DNA of 64,000 bases. It comes from Pseudofabraea citricarpa. Its lineage: Eukaryota > Ascomycota > Leotiomycetes > Helotiales > Dermateaceae. The stretch spans positions 310,001-374,000 of the forward strand of contig JAPWGK010000032.1 in the NCBI GenBank assembly GCA_029641185.1. Direction: 5' to 3'. Positions 1 to 12,349 of the stretch are shown here, piece by piece. The translations under genes and the position numbers were made by a program. The notes beneath the pieces are model-generated. The model was not told where the DNA came from. It saw only the letters and a list, made by a program, of their open reading frames with translations, and did no database searches. Position 1 is the stretch's first letter. Every line of letters begins with the position of its first letter.

Positions 1-3000
1 GCAATACATAAGACATTTCATAAGTATAACCTTCCTGTGCATTGATGAGGCTGACACTATAGTCGCTAAAGAAAGTGCACAATGCCAGAAGTATATGGCA
101 CGGAGAGTTATTCTCGGCACTTGCTCGTACGGAGAGAAATACGGTAACCGGCTGGTTAGATCCTCCGATCAACATTCGAACAGACAGACCTCATTCAAGC
201 CGTGGCACTTCCTCTAGTCCTACAAATTATGCTTCACTGGGAGGGACAGCATGAACCAGTTCGACAACACGTGATCATCAAGATTCATGCAGCATCTCTG
301 ATTTGCGAGGGTGAAAATGGGCTGAAAATAAACTTTACTACCTCGGTCCATGGGTGTTCGAGAAGAACGAGTACGATGCAGGTCCGGGTGCGGGCGTCAT
401 TGGCTTCCTGATCCGAGTTCTTGTTCCTGGGCATTTCCCACAGCATTTGAGTCCTCGTATTCGGACTCAGACCTTAAGGTTCAATACTGAAACTGAAACA
501 CATGGCTCTCCTGAACTTTCCGGCTCGCCTATTGAGGAACGGCCCTCATCACCCCGCTTTCTATGATGGAGATCCCTTGAATTTGTTACTTATAATTCCA
601 TGCTATCCTCGTCTTCTCAGATCTTCTTCATCCTGTCTTGAGGATACTGCGTCACGTTGAGAATGTCGCCGATTATGTGGGGGATACTAAGAGAACCTGG
701 ACCTAGGCAAAAATCCAGCTAGATTACCTCTGTTTTCATGCCATGATCTTCCACTGCTTGTTAAAACTGTAGTAGTTCTCCAGTTGGCTCTGGGTCTCTG
801 AGGTGTCCCTGCAGATTCCGAGCAGGATAAGTAAGACAAAAACCGCTCACATAAAGTCGCCTGCATGGACGAGACCTAGGTTTCTATCATCCTGTCGAGA
901 CACGTGTACTTAAAATCCTTCGGGTATGCATGCTTGCTTGATTATGGGGAACAAGAAGTCGAGTGACATCTGAGGCTTCCTGCTTCAAGCTCAAGCATTT
1001 TGGATTTTCATAATTATTCGGAAGGTTCCGTATGGCACTGCCTGCATCCGTCGCTAGGCGGATTCATATTTTATCCGCAGACTCCGTCCTTGTGCAACTC
1101 CATTTTGGCTTTTACTCGTACTTCGTAAAGTCTTCGGGGACTTGGCCGTCCTATAAGTACTGGACTGGAGACTGTCCATTTTCTCACGGGAATCAGGAGA
1201 GGTCCCTGCCTCGCGAATCACAACACGTTTTGATTGTCTGTTCATTTTGGGACCTATTAGAACTGGTCGGATATTTTACCCAAGGGAGAATATACAGTCT
1301 GCGTCGATCGGGTATCTCTGGGATTTAAGAGACATTCACTACGAGGAATATATACCGTTAGGAGTTCCGTAGTTGCACTACTCTCTCTGTTCAACGTTCT
1401 GTCCAGCTTCGTTCAGCTCTTATTTAGAGGCTTTATCCAAAAAATGAGAGAAGGTTCTATGTTGATTCCAGGTTATACATAGTTGTGGGATCATCCAAGT
1501 CAGATACCTCAACATGCTTGAGAATATCGATGTACACTACATCAAGATTATAGTTATTCGATACTTAAATTGTCAATGATGGAGCTGTTTTTTCGTATCG
1601 TCGCTTTCGTGAGATATACTATGTAATTATAACAACAAACCTTTATTTCGAGCCTTGAACCGCCGTTTTTTCTGCGTTTCCTGACAGTAATAATTAGTTG
1701 TTTTGCATCAATTATTCTAAGAAGCTTCGAAAATCATTCAGCTGCGTACTTAATTTCTATCACCATCGCCAAGATTTTTTTGATCTGAATCTCATTTCTC
1801 CCTCTCCAGTCTTCTTTTAAGATACGCGGATAATTTTCGCATGCGAACTCTCTGTGGATTGGTCGAGTAAGTTTGAGGATACCTATCTTCAATCAAACAC
1901 AATATGGGCGGTCTAAAGAATTCTAAGCTTGACCATTCGTTCCTGGTCTCGTATGTACCTACTCAAATGTACTAGTTGTTTCTAGATATATGTTCCACTG
2001 TCGCGTATCTTGTAGCCTCGAACGACTCACTCGCTAGAAGCGAAGCACCCAAGCATATCAAGCAGCTTGCTAGTTATGAAAATGTCGACTCGACACCTCT
2101 ATCCCTTCTTCTTTTTATTCCCGCCAGCTGAAAATAACTGCGTGAATGAGAGGGAAGAAAAAAGAAAGCAAGACGAAAGAGAACGTCAAACCATCTCCCT
2201 CGTCTCTGCTAGATCACACAAACCTGAATTTCGTCTTCAAGTCTCGGTGTGAAACGAGACGCACCCCAAGTAACACAGCTAAGAGTCATCAACCTCCCAG
2301 CATTCCCGGTACATAGCCACCAGCATACCAGCATACAGAACCTAGAAAATCAAAATCAAAATCAAAACTGCCTATCTATCCAAATTTCCAAGCCGCCCCC
2401 GCCAAAGCAAAAAAAGAAAGAGGGAAAGAGAGAAAAAGAGAACGAAACTTGAAGAGCGGAAACCAAGAGAGGATAAGAATATGGCTAGTAACACCAACTA
2501 TCTACGTCACGCTAGCTCTCTTCTCGCTCTGCACATTCAAGATCCTCTCCCTGCTGTTGCTACTTCTGCTCTTGTATTTGCATCAGGACGGCTGTGTAAA
2601 AGTCCTCACGTCCTTTATGCTGCTCTTCTCTTTATTTCTTTTTTGCACGAGTCTTTATTGAGGATTGGGGGGCTGGGTTGGGGCATCAGCAGAGGGCGTT
2701 GATCTGGCGAAGAGAAAGAAAAGCGATGTTGAGGGTTTGGTGGGAGAAGATTCTGTAGGCATTTTGTTTGGGATTGTTTTTGGGATACCAAGGGAGGATG
2801 GGTTTTGCTCGCTTGTCTCTAGAGGAAGAAAAAGAAAAAGGAGGAGAGAGGGGGAAGATGAAGAAGTCCGAGTGTTGGAAATCAAGTGTTTTCCCTTCAC
2901 AAATTAAGCAAGTACCTCAGTACCTCCATATCTCACGAGCTCTTTCCAAAGTCAAGAAATCTAATTCTTGACTTCTGTTTCATTATATCAGGATTCTAAT

Positions 3001-3076
3001 TTACTCTAATACAAGCCAAGCTAAATCAACAAACACGTCCCTCTCACACACACATTAAAACACCCTCCTCTTCTCT
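1..3076. other. gene-poor region, no supported gene
   Basis: No open frame here shows a recognisable domain, signal peptide or consistent exon structure. The right part (about 2130-2460 and 2820-2870) is purine-rich with many AAAGAG/GAAAAAG runs. A short ATG frame at 2481 (73 codons) follows this tract, but nothing supports it as a gene. Confidence 0.6.
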
Positions 3077-4053
3077 CTACAACAACCCACCCATCAGAAC
3101 AACGACCGCACCAGCCAACGCAGCAACGCCCTTCGCCTCGGCCATCACGCCAGCTCTGGGCGCAGCATTCGTGGACGTAGCAGCGGCCGCATCACCCGTG
3201 GCGCTTGGAGTGCTGCTGCCATCCGTGGCCGTGGCCTTCTCGCTCGCTTTAGCCTGTAGACACTTTGGGTCCGCAAAGGCCGTGACGTTGTTTCCGGCCG
3301 AGCGCATGAGGAAGACGGGCCAGATGCGCTGTGCTGCATCGTCGAGCGCAGAGGCTGACGAGGAGTTGATGTTGGAGCTGTACAGCCATGCGTCGCCTGA
3401 TTGGAGATTGCCCATTGGCGAGGCCGAGACTATTCATCGGGATGCATTAGTAAAAAGAAAAGAAAAGAAACAAAGAAAAGGAAAGAGAAGACATATCACG
3501 TACCATTTAGCCCTGCTGGCCCCGCTGTGAAATACGTCGAGCATGACTCCGGCAGCGAGATGTTCGTGAACGCTGTCCCGCACTGTGCTGTGCCGTCCGC
3601 TGAAATCATGCCGGCCGAGACGGAAGCCGATAAGTCAGTTAGACAGCTTCCCCCCTGGAAGACAGGTGCACAATTTCCATCATCGCCGGGATTCGTCGTA
3701 TACGTCAACGGAGCACCATTGATAGCTACGGCGCAGACGGAATTGGACGTTGTTTGTTGTGGCCACGTCAGGCTGAGCACCGTGTTGATGACCTGAGTCT
3801 GTGGCGCGGCGTTACTGATCGATGTCACGTTCACGGTCCAGCTCCATGTCTCGGCGGGCGTGGTGCTGGCTTGGAAGGAGGTGGATTTTGTGAAGTTGGG
3901 AGAGTTGTTGGCTTGTGTGAACAGCGTTTGGTTCTGGAATTGAGTCGACCCGGATACGGGCCCGATGCCGAAACCTGTTAGTGTTTGTCCTTGGGCCGAG
4001 ATGGTCTGCAAGAGTGCCGTGATGGCTGCGAGGCTGGTGAGGGATTTCATCAT
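3077..4053 (-). CDS. secreted GPI-anchored surface protein, function unknown
   Basis: Two exons on the minus strand: 4053-3504 and 3429-3077, 300 residues. The intron starts GTACGT, contains TACTAATG as branch site and ends GAATAG; joining gives an unbroken frame (903 nt). The N-terminus (MMKSLTSLAAITALLQTISAQ) is a typical signal peptide. The middle is Ser/Thr/Asn-rich with several N-glycosylation sequons (QNQT, NFT, NVT, NIS) and about five cysteines. The last part is a Ser/Thr/Ala linker followed by a small-residue hydrophobic tail ending VVVLMGGLL, as in GPI-attachment signals. The product is therefore expected at the plasma membrane or cell wall. No enzymatic domain is recognised. An alternative is a secreted protein whose tail is simply a membrane anchor. 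GPI attachment would need the transamidase whose PIG-U subunit is encoded at 12.35 kb. Confidence 0.8.
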
Positions 4054-6858
4054 GGTGAGCGTTTTCCGCTTTCTCGATTTTATATATGTGTTTTTGTTTG
4101 TTTTGTGTTGTGGTTGTAGCTGGTATTGAGAACGAGAGAAGAGAGTCTACTAATCGAGTAGCTAGGCAATTGAAGCGAAGGATGATTTGAGTATCTTGGA
4201 GTGAGTAAGTTGTGAGTGAATGTTGGAATTTCTGATCTCTGTCCAACCTTCCACAAGGACTCTCTTATACATTTTTTCTTTTGGCTCTCTTCTCTTCTCT
4301 GGTCGTGATATTCCGGCCTCAGCCTCAGCCCTGACCAGAGTGCTAGTTAGTGATTTCGGTCGTCCGTTCCAGGGCTGCTGATTACAGGACCTAGCGCTGA
4401 CATCAAAAAGTCGAGGGGGCTCGCACTTGCGGCGTGGTTTAGCAGCTTGGGCGTATGAGATTAGCTTGTTGGCTCGCTTAGCTGTAAAAATAGGCCGATG
4501 GCGCTCTCCTGCGCCCCTTTCAGCCTTTTCGCGAGACCAGCTCAGCCTTCCCAAGCTCTCAAGCTCTCAAGCTCACCGCAAAAACATGACTGTGCCCTAT
4601 TTCGTCCTGGGCAGGACAGCGGTTCTGTACGGCGCGACTGGAAAGCCTTGCTGAGCAGAGTAGAGCTTTCACTCTACTGAACCCCACATTTGGCGGATTC
4701 CAACACGAGGTAAATCGTGATATGGCGATCAACAGCGTCCTGCTTTTGGAACTTGAGGCTATGTTCCCCTTCGTTGAGAAAGATGTTTCTTTCTTCTCTT
4801 CTTGCTTCTCCCAACCTCGGATAGAGAGATTGCTGCTCGGGAATCTGAGGTGTTGTTTGGCGCTCAAGCTGAAAAATTAGCGACAGCCACAAAGGGGCTT
4901 GTTGGAGAAGTACAATACAACGCTGAGATGAAAAGCCTCCACAACTATTGAATTCACGTGAGAAAATCCCTCCCAAAAACAAAACTCCACATTCATCTGA
5001 CGGAACTGGAGAAAGAATGTTTGGGACCTTTTGCCAAGATTCGTGTCGACAAGCTTCTTGGCGATATTACGTGGGAAGTGGGGATTTTTGGAGCTGAAAA
5101 GATGACAAGATATGAAAAGTTGAAGAGACAGTTGGAGAGAGATGACTCGGTTAAGAGATGGGGAATATGCTTCGGCAGTGCTGATTTTTTTGCGCTTTGA
5201 AGTGCTATCTTTTGAATGTTGAAGACTTCTTTCTCAAAAAATGAATCTGGCTTGCTCATACACAAACCTCTGCAGTAGGACAGAGTTGATCTGCCACCGT
5301 CAGAGTATACAGACTTTCTGAATCCCGTCTTAGCAACGGATCAATCGAAAGACAATAAGACCAGTAACATGTGGTAATTCCTTGAAGTCCACTTGACAGC
5401 AAAACTCGAAAAGCTAATTCGGATATAGGATAGACATCATACAAACTCCTCGAACAACCTGATTCAACATCACCACGACAATCCTCAAGTCCGCTCCGAT
5501 TGTTTGAAGGGCTTGTCTGCAAACAGGCGATCGATTGCGAAAAGGAAGGTGATGAACTGGAGATAGTAAAGAGCACTCGATCTCGCCACTTCAAAGTCAC
5601 GTCAATATGACCGGAGTAATACTCCGTGTGCTTTGAGCTGCAGCAATCACCGGAGGCGGAGGAACAGCTCATTGTAATCTGTGAACTTTGACACACTACC
5701 GTTGCCGCAGAAGAGAACTCGCTCATATCTGTCGGCAATCGATTCAGAAGTCGATTTAAGCTTCCAGAAGCCTTCGAAAGCTAGAAGAAAGAAGATGCAG
5801 CAAACTCTGATGGCTGCTATTCGGAGTCCCCGGTTGAAAGTCGAAACATCTGACGTGTGTCTTGACCCGATCACAAGAGATGGAAAACTCTAATAGAGCA
5901 GCCACACCATGTTTGGGAGATTCCATCATGGGTATCCATACCAAGAGCTTCCTCCATGAACGGTGGTCGCCAAAAAGAAGCCAATCCGGGAAAATCCCCA
6001 GGTCGGCACGAGAAATACCCAGGATGAGGATCCCGGGAGACCTCACGTGACGCGCCACCCGCTCGATAGGGCGGCCAAGCTGACGGCCAAGGCAAAGCTT
6101 CGCAACTCCCGCCGCCATCCAAGAAAAGCTTGACCATCACTTGGGAAGCTTGAATCAATTCGCACCTTTAGACGACCTGGACGACATCTCAACCATCGCA
6201 TGTCGTGCTGAGAAGAGCAATCATTGCCATGAGAGAGCATGTCCGATAGAGTTGCATCTCTTGCATCTCCCCAGCGGTATTGGGCTTACCCGCATTTCCC
6301 CGTAGGGGGCTTCGGTCTCTTTATGGAGGCTTTATGGAGCCATATCGATATTTCTCACCAGCTCGTGATGGTCGAAACGAAGCCTGTGCGAGTCTCTGGG
6401 TGAGCCGCGGCAGGGAACACACAGGGGTACCGACGAAGATTTCAGCGACCAGCAGCCAGAGCAGCCAGAGCAACGAATCACAGCTGTCCAGGGACACAAA
6501 TGCCGCGTCCGACACTCGCCGAGATGGGAGAACCTGACGTCAAGGCGATGAGGAGAGATACCCACAAGTCGTCTGCCATTCCTTGGTCCGAAGAAGCTCC
6601 AGCTGTGCACCGCTCATGACCCGATCTTTAGCTTCTGGGATGCGGATTTGGGGGGTGAGGAGACACGGAGACGAGGAGACGAGGAGACGAGGGGACGATG
6701 GGGTGCCTTTTTCAACTGGAGATTGGAGAATTGGGGAATGGGTGCATATCCACAGCTTCGATGCTGATAGGCAGCTTCTGCCCCGCAACACCCCATTCGA
6801 TCCCAGGCCACTCTTATGGAAGTTACTCTGTTGATCCCTTGCTTTTTTCTCGAGGCCA
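4054..6858. other. intergenic region, nothing firmly supported
   Basis: The left part is the promoter side of the GPI-anchored protein gene, with pyrimidine/purine tracts and a TATAAG-like box read on the minus strand near 4265-4272. A CAAGCTCT motif repeats three times at about 4553-4574, and a GAGGAGAC-rich stretch lies at about 6656-6700. A minus-strand frame at 5256-5726 is Ser/Cys-rich but has no recognisable domain or splice support and is not called. Confidence 0.5.
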
Positions 6859-6864
6859 TATAAA
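6859..6864 (+). promoter_or_regulatory. TATA box of the sugar transporter gene
   Basis: A TATAAA hexamer sits 110 bp upstream of the ATG at 6974, the spacing expected of a core promoter with a short 5' leader. Assigned from sequence and spacing only. Confidence 0.5.
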
Positions 6865-6973
6865 CATGGGCTGAGAATCCTTCCCTCCGGTGCAGGCTAT
6901 TCCTCTCGTCTCTTCCTAAAATTCTTCACCAGAGTTGGCAAAGAGGGTAAAAACCAGCTGCCACTTAGTCAAG

Positions 6974-9052
6974 ATGACCGACGCCATCAATAACCACTCC
7001 ATTGAGGAGAAGGATGTGATTACTCCAACACCACCGAATGAGAAATCAACAGAAGCCCCACTCCAACATCTAGAGAACAATGAGTCGAGAGCGACCTCAG
7101 ACGAGGAGGACATCCGACCCGCTCGCAAGAATTCAGTCTATAGTAACAGTGGCCGTCGAATGACGGAGTGGGAAGCTATTCAGATTGCCGCAGCTGGAGA
7201 TCTCGAGACCATCAATGCCGAGATCAACGAGATCGATATTGATCTTCAGAATACACCTAGATCTACTCGCTGGTACAACTATGAATTAAAATTCAAGGAT
7301 CCACGTCACTTCACGTTCGTATTTGACTTCTTGGGCATGATGTGAACTGTGCTAACCGCTATCTAGATGGCTTCTTGTTTTCTTCGCTTCTATGGGTGGT
7401 CTTCTCTCCGGAGTCGACCAGTCACTTATTAGCGGTGCCAATCTGTCCATGCCCTCAAGTCTCGACCTCACAGTCAAGCAAGTCAGTTTAGTTAGTTCTG
7501 GTGTGCCATTGGGTGCCGTGTACGTTTACTTCTCCCATTTCGAAAATGCTTTTACTGACATGTTGTGCAGAGGTGGTGCTTTACTCCTCGGTCCTATCAA
7601 CGAAGCCGTCGGTCGACGACAAGCCATTATCATCTCATGTGTCTTATACACTATTGGAGGAGCTCTCGAAGCCGGTGCCATCAACTACGGAATGATGGTA
7701 GCAGCTCGTGTGATTCTTGGTCTGGGTCTTGGTCTCGAGGGAGGAACCGTCCCAGTTTACGTCGCCGAATCCGTCTCAAGAAAATATCGTGGTAATCTCG
7801 TCTCGCTCTACCAATTCATGATCGCGCTTGGAGAGGTTCTTGGATATGTCATCTGTAAGTTGTTCAGACCTCAGAAATCTAGAAGCTCTGAGACTAATAT
7901 GTTTTACTTTTAGCCGCTATGTTCGTCAATGTCAAGTCGGGAGCGTGGCGATATATGCTCGGTTCCTCGCTTGTTTTCTCGACCATCATGTTTTTCGGAA
8001 TCCTGTTCATGCCCGAATCTCCCCGTTTCCTGATGCATAAAGGCCACACAACTGAAGCATGGGGAGTATGGAAGCGAATCCGAGGCACCGATGACGACGC
8101 ACGCAAAGAATTCTTCGTTATGAAGCACTCAGTGGAAGAAGAGCAACGCAGCCGCAAAGAGCGTCAAGGCGGACAGAACCGCTTTGTGTGGATGGATTTC
8201 ATCACGCAACCACGAGCACGCCGATCCATTATCTATGCGAACATCATGGTCTTCCTTGGCCAGTTCACGGGTATCAATGCCATTCAATATTATATGGCGA
8301 CCCTCCTGACACAAGTTGGATTCGATGACAAAGATGCTGTCTTCATGTCGCTCGTTGGTGGTGGCGCCTTGCTCCTCGGTACCATTCCAGCCGTGCTCTA
8401 CATGGAACGCTTCGGTCGCCGATTCTGGGCTATTGCCATGCTGCCCGGGTTCTTCATCGGCCTGGTGCTTGTCGGTGTCAGCTACTTGATCCCCTTGAGC
8501 AACAAAGCCGGATCGCAAGGTCTCTACATCACGGGTCTGATCATCTACGAGGGCTTCTTCGGCAGTTACGCAGCACTGACCTGGGTTCTCCCCTCTGAAG
8601 TCTACCCAACCTACCTGCGGTCATACGGCATGGAAACCTCAGACGTGACTCTGTTTTTGTGCTCCTTCCTCGTGACGTACTTCTTCTCGCAGATGCAGGA
8701 GGCCATGTCGCGCATCGGCTTGACGCTCGGCTTCTACGGCGGCATCGCCGTCGTCGGCTGGTTCTACCAGATCCTGTTCATGCCTGAGACGAAGAACAAG
8801 ACGCTTGAGGAGATCGACATCATCTTCTCGCAGTCCACGGGCGACCTCGTCAGGGAGAACCTCAGGAGCTCCCTCGTCACGGCCGACGACTTTGTCCACC
8901 TGAGATGGAGGAAGGTCTTCTCCAGCGAGGCTGAGTCGGAGATCTATAAGAAAACCGGCGGTTTAGGCAAGGGTGGTGCGGGCGGTGGCTTGTATGATGC
9001 CCAGGTTGTGCATCAGGAGGGTGGTGTGGTGAAGAGCGAGAAGGAGTTGTAG
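6974..9052 (+). CDS. MFS sugar transporter (sugar porter family)
   Basis: Four exons: 6974-7314, 7367-7519, 7571-7854 and 7914-9052, giving 638 residues. The first donor is GTTCGT; using it restores the family sequence PRHFTWLL at the start of TM1. Sugar-porter hallmarks follow in order: SGVDQSLISGA in TM1, GRRQA after TM2, a glycine-rich TM4, PESPRFL after TM6, GINAIQYY in TM7, ERFGRR, and PETKNKTLEEID after TM12. The N-terminus before TM1 is a long acidic cytoplasmic extension (about 115 residues) and the C-terminal tail is also long (about 75 residues). It should sit in the plasma membrane and import a hexose, inositol or other polyol by proton symport; the substrate cannot be read from sequence. 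It is convergent with NOP7, with a repeat-filled gap between. The start is the first in-frame ATG after the TATA box. Confidence 0.9.
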
Positions 9053-9344
9053 AGAGAGTGTGTGTGTCTTTTCTTATTGTTTCAATTCCTGGCTGTTAAG
9101 TAAGGTTGGGTTGGCATGGGATGGTGGAAAGGAGGAGGAGGGGGCGGAATTGTATGACAAGGAAAGAAAGAATGATGAAGATCAAGATGATGAAGTTGGT
9201 TTATATACCTTTACCTTTCTTTACCTATACCATAGACTTTGTTCAGTACCAATACCGATACCAATACCTAATAGACGAACGTTTTGTTTTGTTTTAGTCG
9301 ACTTGAAATTCATAATATCACCCCCCTTATAATACTCCTTATCT

Positions 9345-9389
9345 CCCCCCCCCCCCCCCCCTCTCTCTCTCTCTGTGTGTGTGTGTGTG
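9345..9389. repeat. compound microsatellite C17-(CT)7-(GT)7
   Basis: A run of 17 C is followed without interruption by seven CT units (9361-9374, sharing one C with the run) and seven GT units (9375-9388). Such compound tracts are length-unstable. Confidence 0.95.
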
Positions 9390-9690
9390 GTTGTGCGTCA
9401 CACCCAACTCAACCTATCCCTACCTACCTACTTACCTACTACCTGCACCAGAAGAAAAAGAAGAAAAAAAAGTTCTTCTTGGCTAATGTATACTCATGTC
9501 CTTATTTACTTGTTTGCTTGTTTGCTTTTGGGGGTTTTTTTTCCTTCTCTTTCTCTTTCTCTTTCATCGCTTCGGCGTACTGTGCACGCTAATGGAAGGT
9601 TATCTCGCAGCTTGGATGGATAGATGGGTCACGGAGGAGAATCAATCACGACGAATCAAGTAAGCGAGCGAGGGAGCAAATCCACGACGA

Positions 9691-9770
9691 GACAAGACAA
9701 GACAAGACAAGACAAGACAAGACAAGACAAGACAAGACAAGACAAGACAAGACAAGACAAGACAAGACAG
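9691..9770. repeat. pentanucleotide microsatellite (GACAA)16
   Basis: Fifteen perfect GACAA units are followed by one GACAG variant, 80 bp in all, with related imperfect purine sequence continuing to about 9830. It lies about 300 bp beyond the stop codon of NOP7, possibly within its 3' UTR or just past it. Confidence 0.97.
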
Positions 9771-10071
9771 GAAAAGAAAATAAGAGAGAATAAGAGAAAG
9801 GGCAAGAAAAGACATGACAAGACGAGTCTTCTTCAAGGATAAAGTTGCACATGCAGAAATATCAGGATTGCAAGATAGTTAGTCTAGGTACACATCAAAC
9901 ACCATCCATTCCATTCAATCTACCAACGTACCTACCTACCACACATATGAAGGGCATAAAACCAAAGTTAGAGCAAGAGCAAGAGTAAGAGTACGAGTAA
10001 GAGTAAGATTGAACCCAACAACCCCCAAAGAAACGCCATGCATACACTTTTCTTTCTTCCAAGCGAGCCCA

Positions 10072-12093
10072 TCAATTTCTCGGCGCCGCCTTGCCAGCCT
10101 TCTCGATCTTTCTCCGCTTGCCCCTCAAGACCTCGGCCTCGGCCTCCTTCTTCTTGTTGCTGTAGATCATCTTCTCGTGGATCTTTCTCTTCTTGCGGCT
10201 CATCATCATTTGCGCTCGCTCCATCTCCTCTTGCTCTTCCTTGGCGCGCTTCTTGGCCGCCGCCTTGGCTTTCGCCTTGGGGTCGACGGCTTTCTCCTCG
10301 ATAGCGACGCCTGACAGCTCGGCTTCGAGCTCGCGCTGGCGCTGCTTGGCTGAGCTCGTGGCTTCGTCTTCTTCTTCGCCCTCATCCGACGAGAAGCCAC
10401 CAAATGAGCTGGCTACATCTTCTTCTGAAGCTGCGTCCGATTCATCATCTGTGCCTGCTATGTCCATACCGGCTGCTGTGGCATCAACGTCAATGTGGAC
10501 CTTGGGCTCTTGCACGGCAAATCCATCGTCCGACACATCAGATTCTTCATCCATGTCGCTGTCTGCCTCCAATTCTTCGTTCTCGCGCTCTTGATCTGCG
10601 AGTGGTGCGCTTGGATCGTATTGGCCACGGACCTTCTTGACGAAAGGACTCAGATGAGGTGGTAATTGAGCACCAGGAGCATAGAGATCTGGTCGCTTCA
10701 ACTCCTCATCATTAACACTGTCCCAAATCCATTGAGGCTGGATGTAAATGCGGCCTGGTACTCTGGCACCTGGTCTTAATCTCTGAGCAGTCTGGTTATC
10801 TTCTGTAGCTTCATTCTCCTCGGGCTCGACTTGAATTGGAGGACGATCAACAACCTGATGAGTGATTGATGGATCAAGCTCATTGTGGGTGTAAGCTCCT
10901 TCTCCCAGAACAGCATCCCAACCTATCCGCTTGCAACCAAAAGCCTTGAGAATAAATTCGAGGGGTTGACGAGGCGTCTCGCGAGAAAGGAAGAAGGTGA
11001 AGTTTGAGAAAAGGGTAGATGGATCAGTGGCGGAATAGGATGGCTGGAGGAGGATATCTCCACCAGGTGCTGCAGGCTCGAACTTGTCAATCGTATCTGT
11101 TGGCTGTTCCTCATCATCATCGACCTCTTTTGCTTCTTCGATAGGCTTCTCTGGCTCATTCAATTGAGACATAAGCTTGTCAATCTCGGCTTGAAGTTTT
11201 GGATCAGGCTTTGATGAATCTCCGTTCGTTATCTGTAATTGTGGTTGCTCAATTGGACCTGTGCTGTTGTTTTCTAACGAGAAAGCCCCCAACTGAGCAT
11301 CTTGATCATCGCTGTTCTTGTCAAACTTGGGAGGGTAAACCAAGCCAACGGAAGTGTAGAGTCGGAAGTTGACGAATCCGAGAAGAGTCTGGTAGAATTC
11401 CACAAAAGTCCCCATAATTCTGAAATCTACATCACTAGTCACACGCTGGTTGAATCGATATGGAACCAACCACAAGATATCCTGTCCTTGAATTGTCGCC
11501 TGGTAGTAGATGCCCTTGATGGAAAGGAAAGATTTGCGCAGACTGTTTGACACAATCAGGTAATGCTCGAATTCCAGACATAATCTTTCACATCTCGCGA
11601 TCATCTTGGCGGGTACAGTCTGTGTGGAGGGAAGGTTTGCGAAGAGGAAAAGCATAGATAAGCAATCGTCGAGATCTCGAAGCGCATCGATGAATGTAGG
11701 GTATCTTTCTCGGATAACATGGTCCAGAGTATATTTCGTCTTTCCAGTCTCCCCTGGCCTTGAAGCATTCTTCTCTAGTCTTTGCGCATCGTGAGCGTCT
11801 CCTCTACCTAGAGCTTTGGATATTTTCTTTTCAAGCGCCTTTTGTTCGCGGAACTTCTGCAGTAATGGCTCGTGGAGGAGGTACTGGATATCTTTGGTAT
11901 AGTAGAAGGTGGTCGAGTGGCTGGAGTTCTTTGCAGCCTTCTTCTTGTTCCTTGGTTCACGAGGATATATTCCTTTCCAGATGCAGAGTTTTCGGAAATC
12001 GGGCAGACTGATCTGAAGTTTGCGCACAGCCTGGGTTCTGGTGATGAAGTTCTTGGCCTGGCCAGAAACTCCCTTCTTCTTGATTTTACCCAT
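10072..12093 (-). CDS. NOP7: Pescadillo homolog, 60S ribosome biogenesis factor
   Basis: Single-exon gene of 673 residues starting at the ATG at 12093. The N-terminus ([19 protein letters not shown]) and the following [12 protein letters not shown] segment are signatures of Pescadillo/Nop7. A BRCT domain follows at about residues 360-470, recognisable by [14 protein letters not shown], the GWDAVLGEG region and the terminal WIWDS motif. The C-terminal third is acidic then strongly basic coiled coil ([17 protein letters not shown]), usual for the family. Nop7 works in the nucleolus with Erb1 and Ytm1 (PeBoW complex) in maturation of 27S pre-rRNA to 25S and 5.8S rRNA, and is essential in yeast. 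Length is normal and no lesion is seen. The start faces PIG-U, 256 bp away. Confidence 0.97.
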   Translation of the reverse strand: MGKIKKKGVSGQAKNFITRTQAVRKLQISLPDFRKLCIWKGIYPREPRNKKKAAKNSSHSTTFYYTKDIQYLLHEPLLQKFREQKALEKKISKALGRGDAHDAQRLEKNASRPGETGKTKYTLDHVIRERYPTFIDALRDLDDCLSMLFLFANLPSTQTVPAKMIARCERLCLEFEHYLIVSNSLRKSFLSIKGIYYQATIQGQDILWLVPYRFNQRVTSDVDFRIMGTFVEFYQTLLGFVNFRLYTSVGLVYPPKFDKNSDDQDAQLGAFSLENNSTGPIEQPQLQITNGDSSKPDPKLQAEIDKLMSQLNEPEKPIEEAKEVDDDEEQPTDTIDKFEPAAPGGDILLQPSYSATDPSTLFSNFTFFLSRETPRQPLEFILKAFGCKRIGWDAVLGEGAYTHNELDPSITHQVVDRPPIQVEPEENEATEDNQTAQRLRPGARVPGRIYIQPQWIWDSVNDEELKRPDLYAPGAQLPPHLSPFVKKVRGQYDPSAPLADQERENEELEADSDMDEESDVSDDGFAVQEPKVHIDVDATAAGMDIAGTDDESDAASEEDVASSFGGFSSDEGEEEDEATSSAKQRQRELEAELSGVAIEEKAVDPKAKAKAAAKKRAKEEQEEMERAQMMMSRKKRKIHEKMIYSNKKKEAEAEVLRGKRRKIEKAGKAAPRN

Positions 12094-12349
12094 GGCTAAT
12101 TGAGGTCGTTGGAGGCGATATGGTGGGTGAAAAGATAGTGGGTTGAAAAAGTCCAGGACCCGATCACAAAAAGTTCAAGCGCGAGGAAATAATTCTGGAG
12201 CCTTGCCTAATGCGGCGGGCAGAAAACACCCACCGCCTCCAAGCGCGACCCCATCTCGTATCGTTCAGGACAGAGCTTCGATAGCATCATATCCAACAAT
12301 GGAGCAATAACATTTCCCATTGCACGTTCAATTTCCTTTTTTATTCAGG
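12094..12349. promoter_or_regulatory. shared divergent promoter of NOP7 and PIG-U genes
   Basis: The two start codons lie on opposite strands, 256 bp apart, leaving a compact GC-richer region as the only promoter for both housekeeping genes. No consensus TATA box is visible on either side. Confidence 0.6.

Larger units (their letters stand above)
9053..10071. other. repeat-filled gap between convergent genes
   Basis: This 1-kb gap between the 3' ends of the sugar transporter and NOP7 is packed with simple sequence: a C/CT/GT compound tract, a (GACAA)16 array (both listed separately), CCTA-like repeats near 9413-9445, a TTTCTC tract near 9540-9565 and a degenerate GAGCAA/GAGTAA hexamer run near 9970-10010. 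No gene is seen. Confidence 0.75.

Noticed and set aside
1032..1328. 98-codon ATG frame in the gene-poor left end
   Set aside because: Mixed composition, overlapping antisense frame, no domain, no splice or promoter context.
2481..2702. 73-codon frame after a purine-rich tract
   Set aside because: Starts with a plausible ATG but has no family resemblance and no consistent continuation.
5256..5726. Ser/Cys-rich minus-strand frame
   Set aside because: No signal peptide, no domain, and a competing overlapping frame; likely chance.
9642..9852. Frames encoding periodic peptides across the GACAA array
   Set aside because: They are simple translations of the pentanucleotide repeat.
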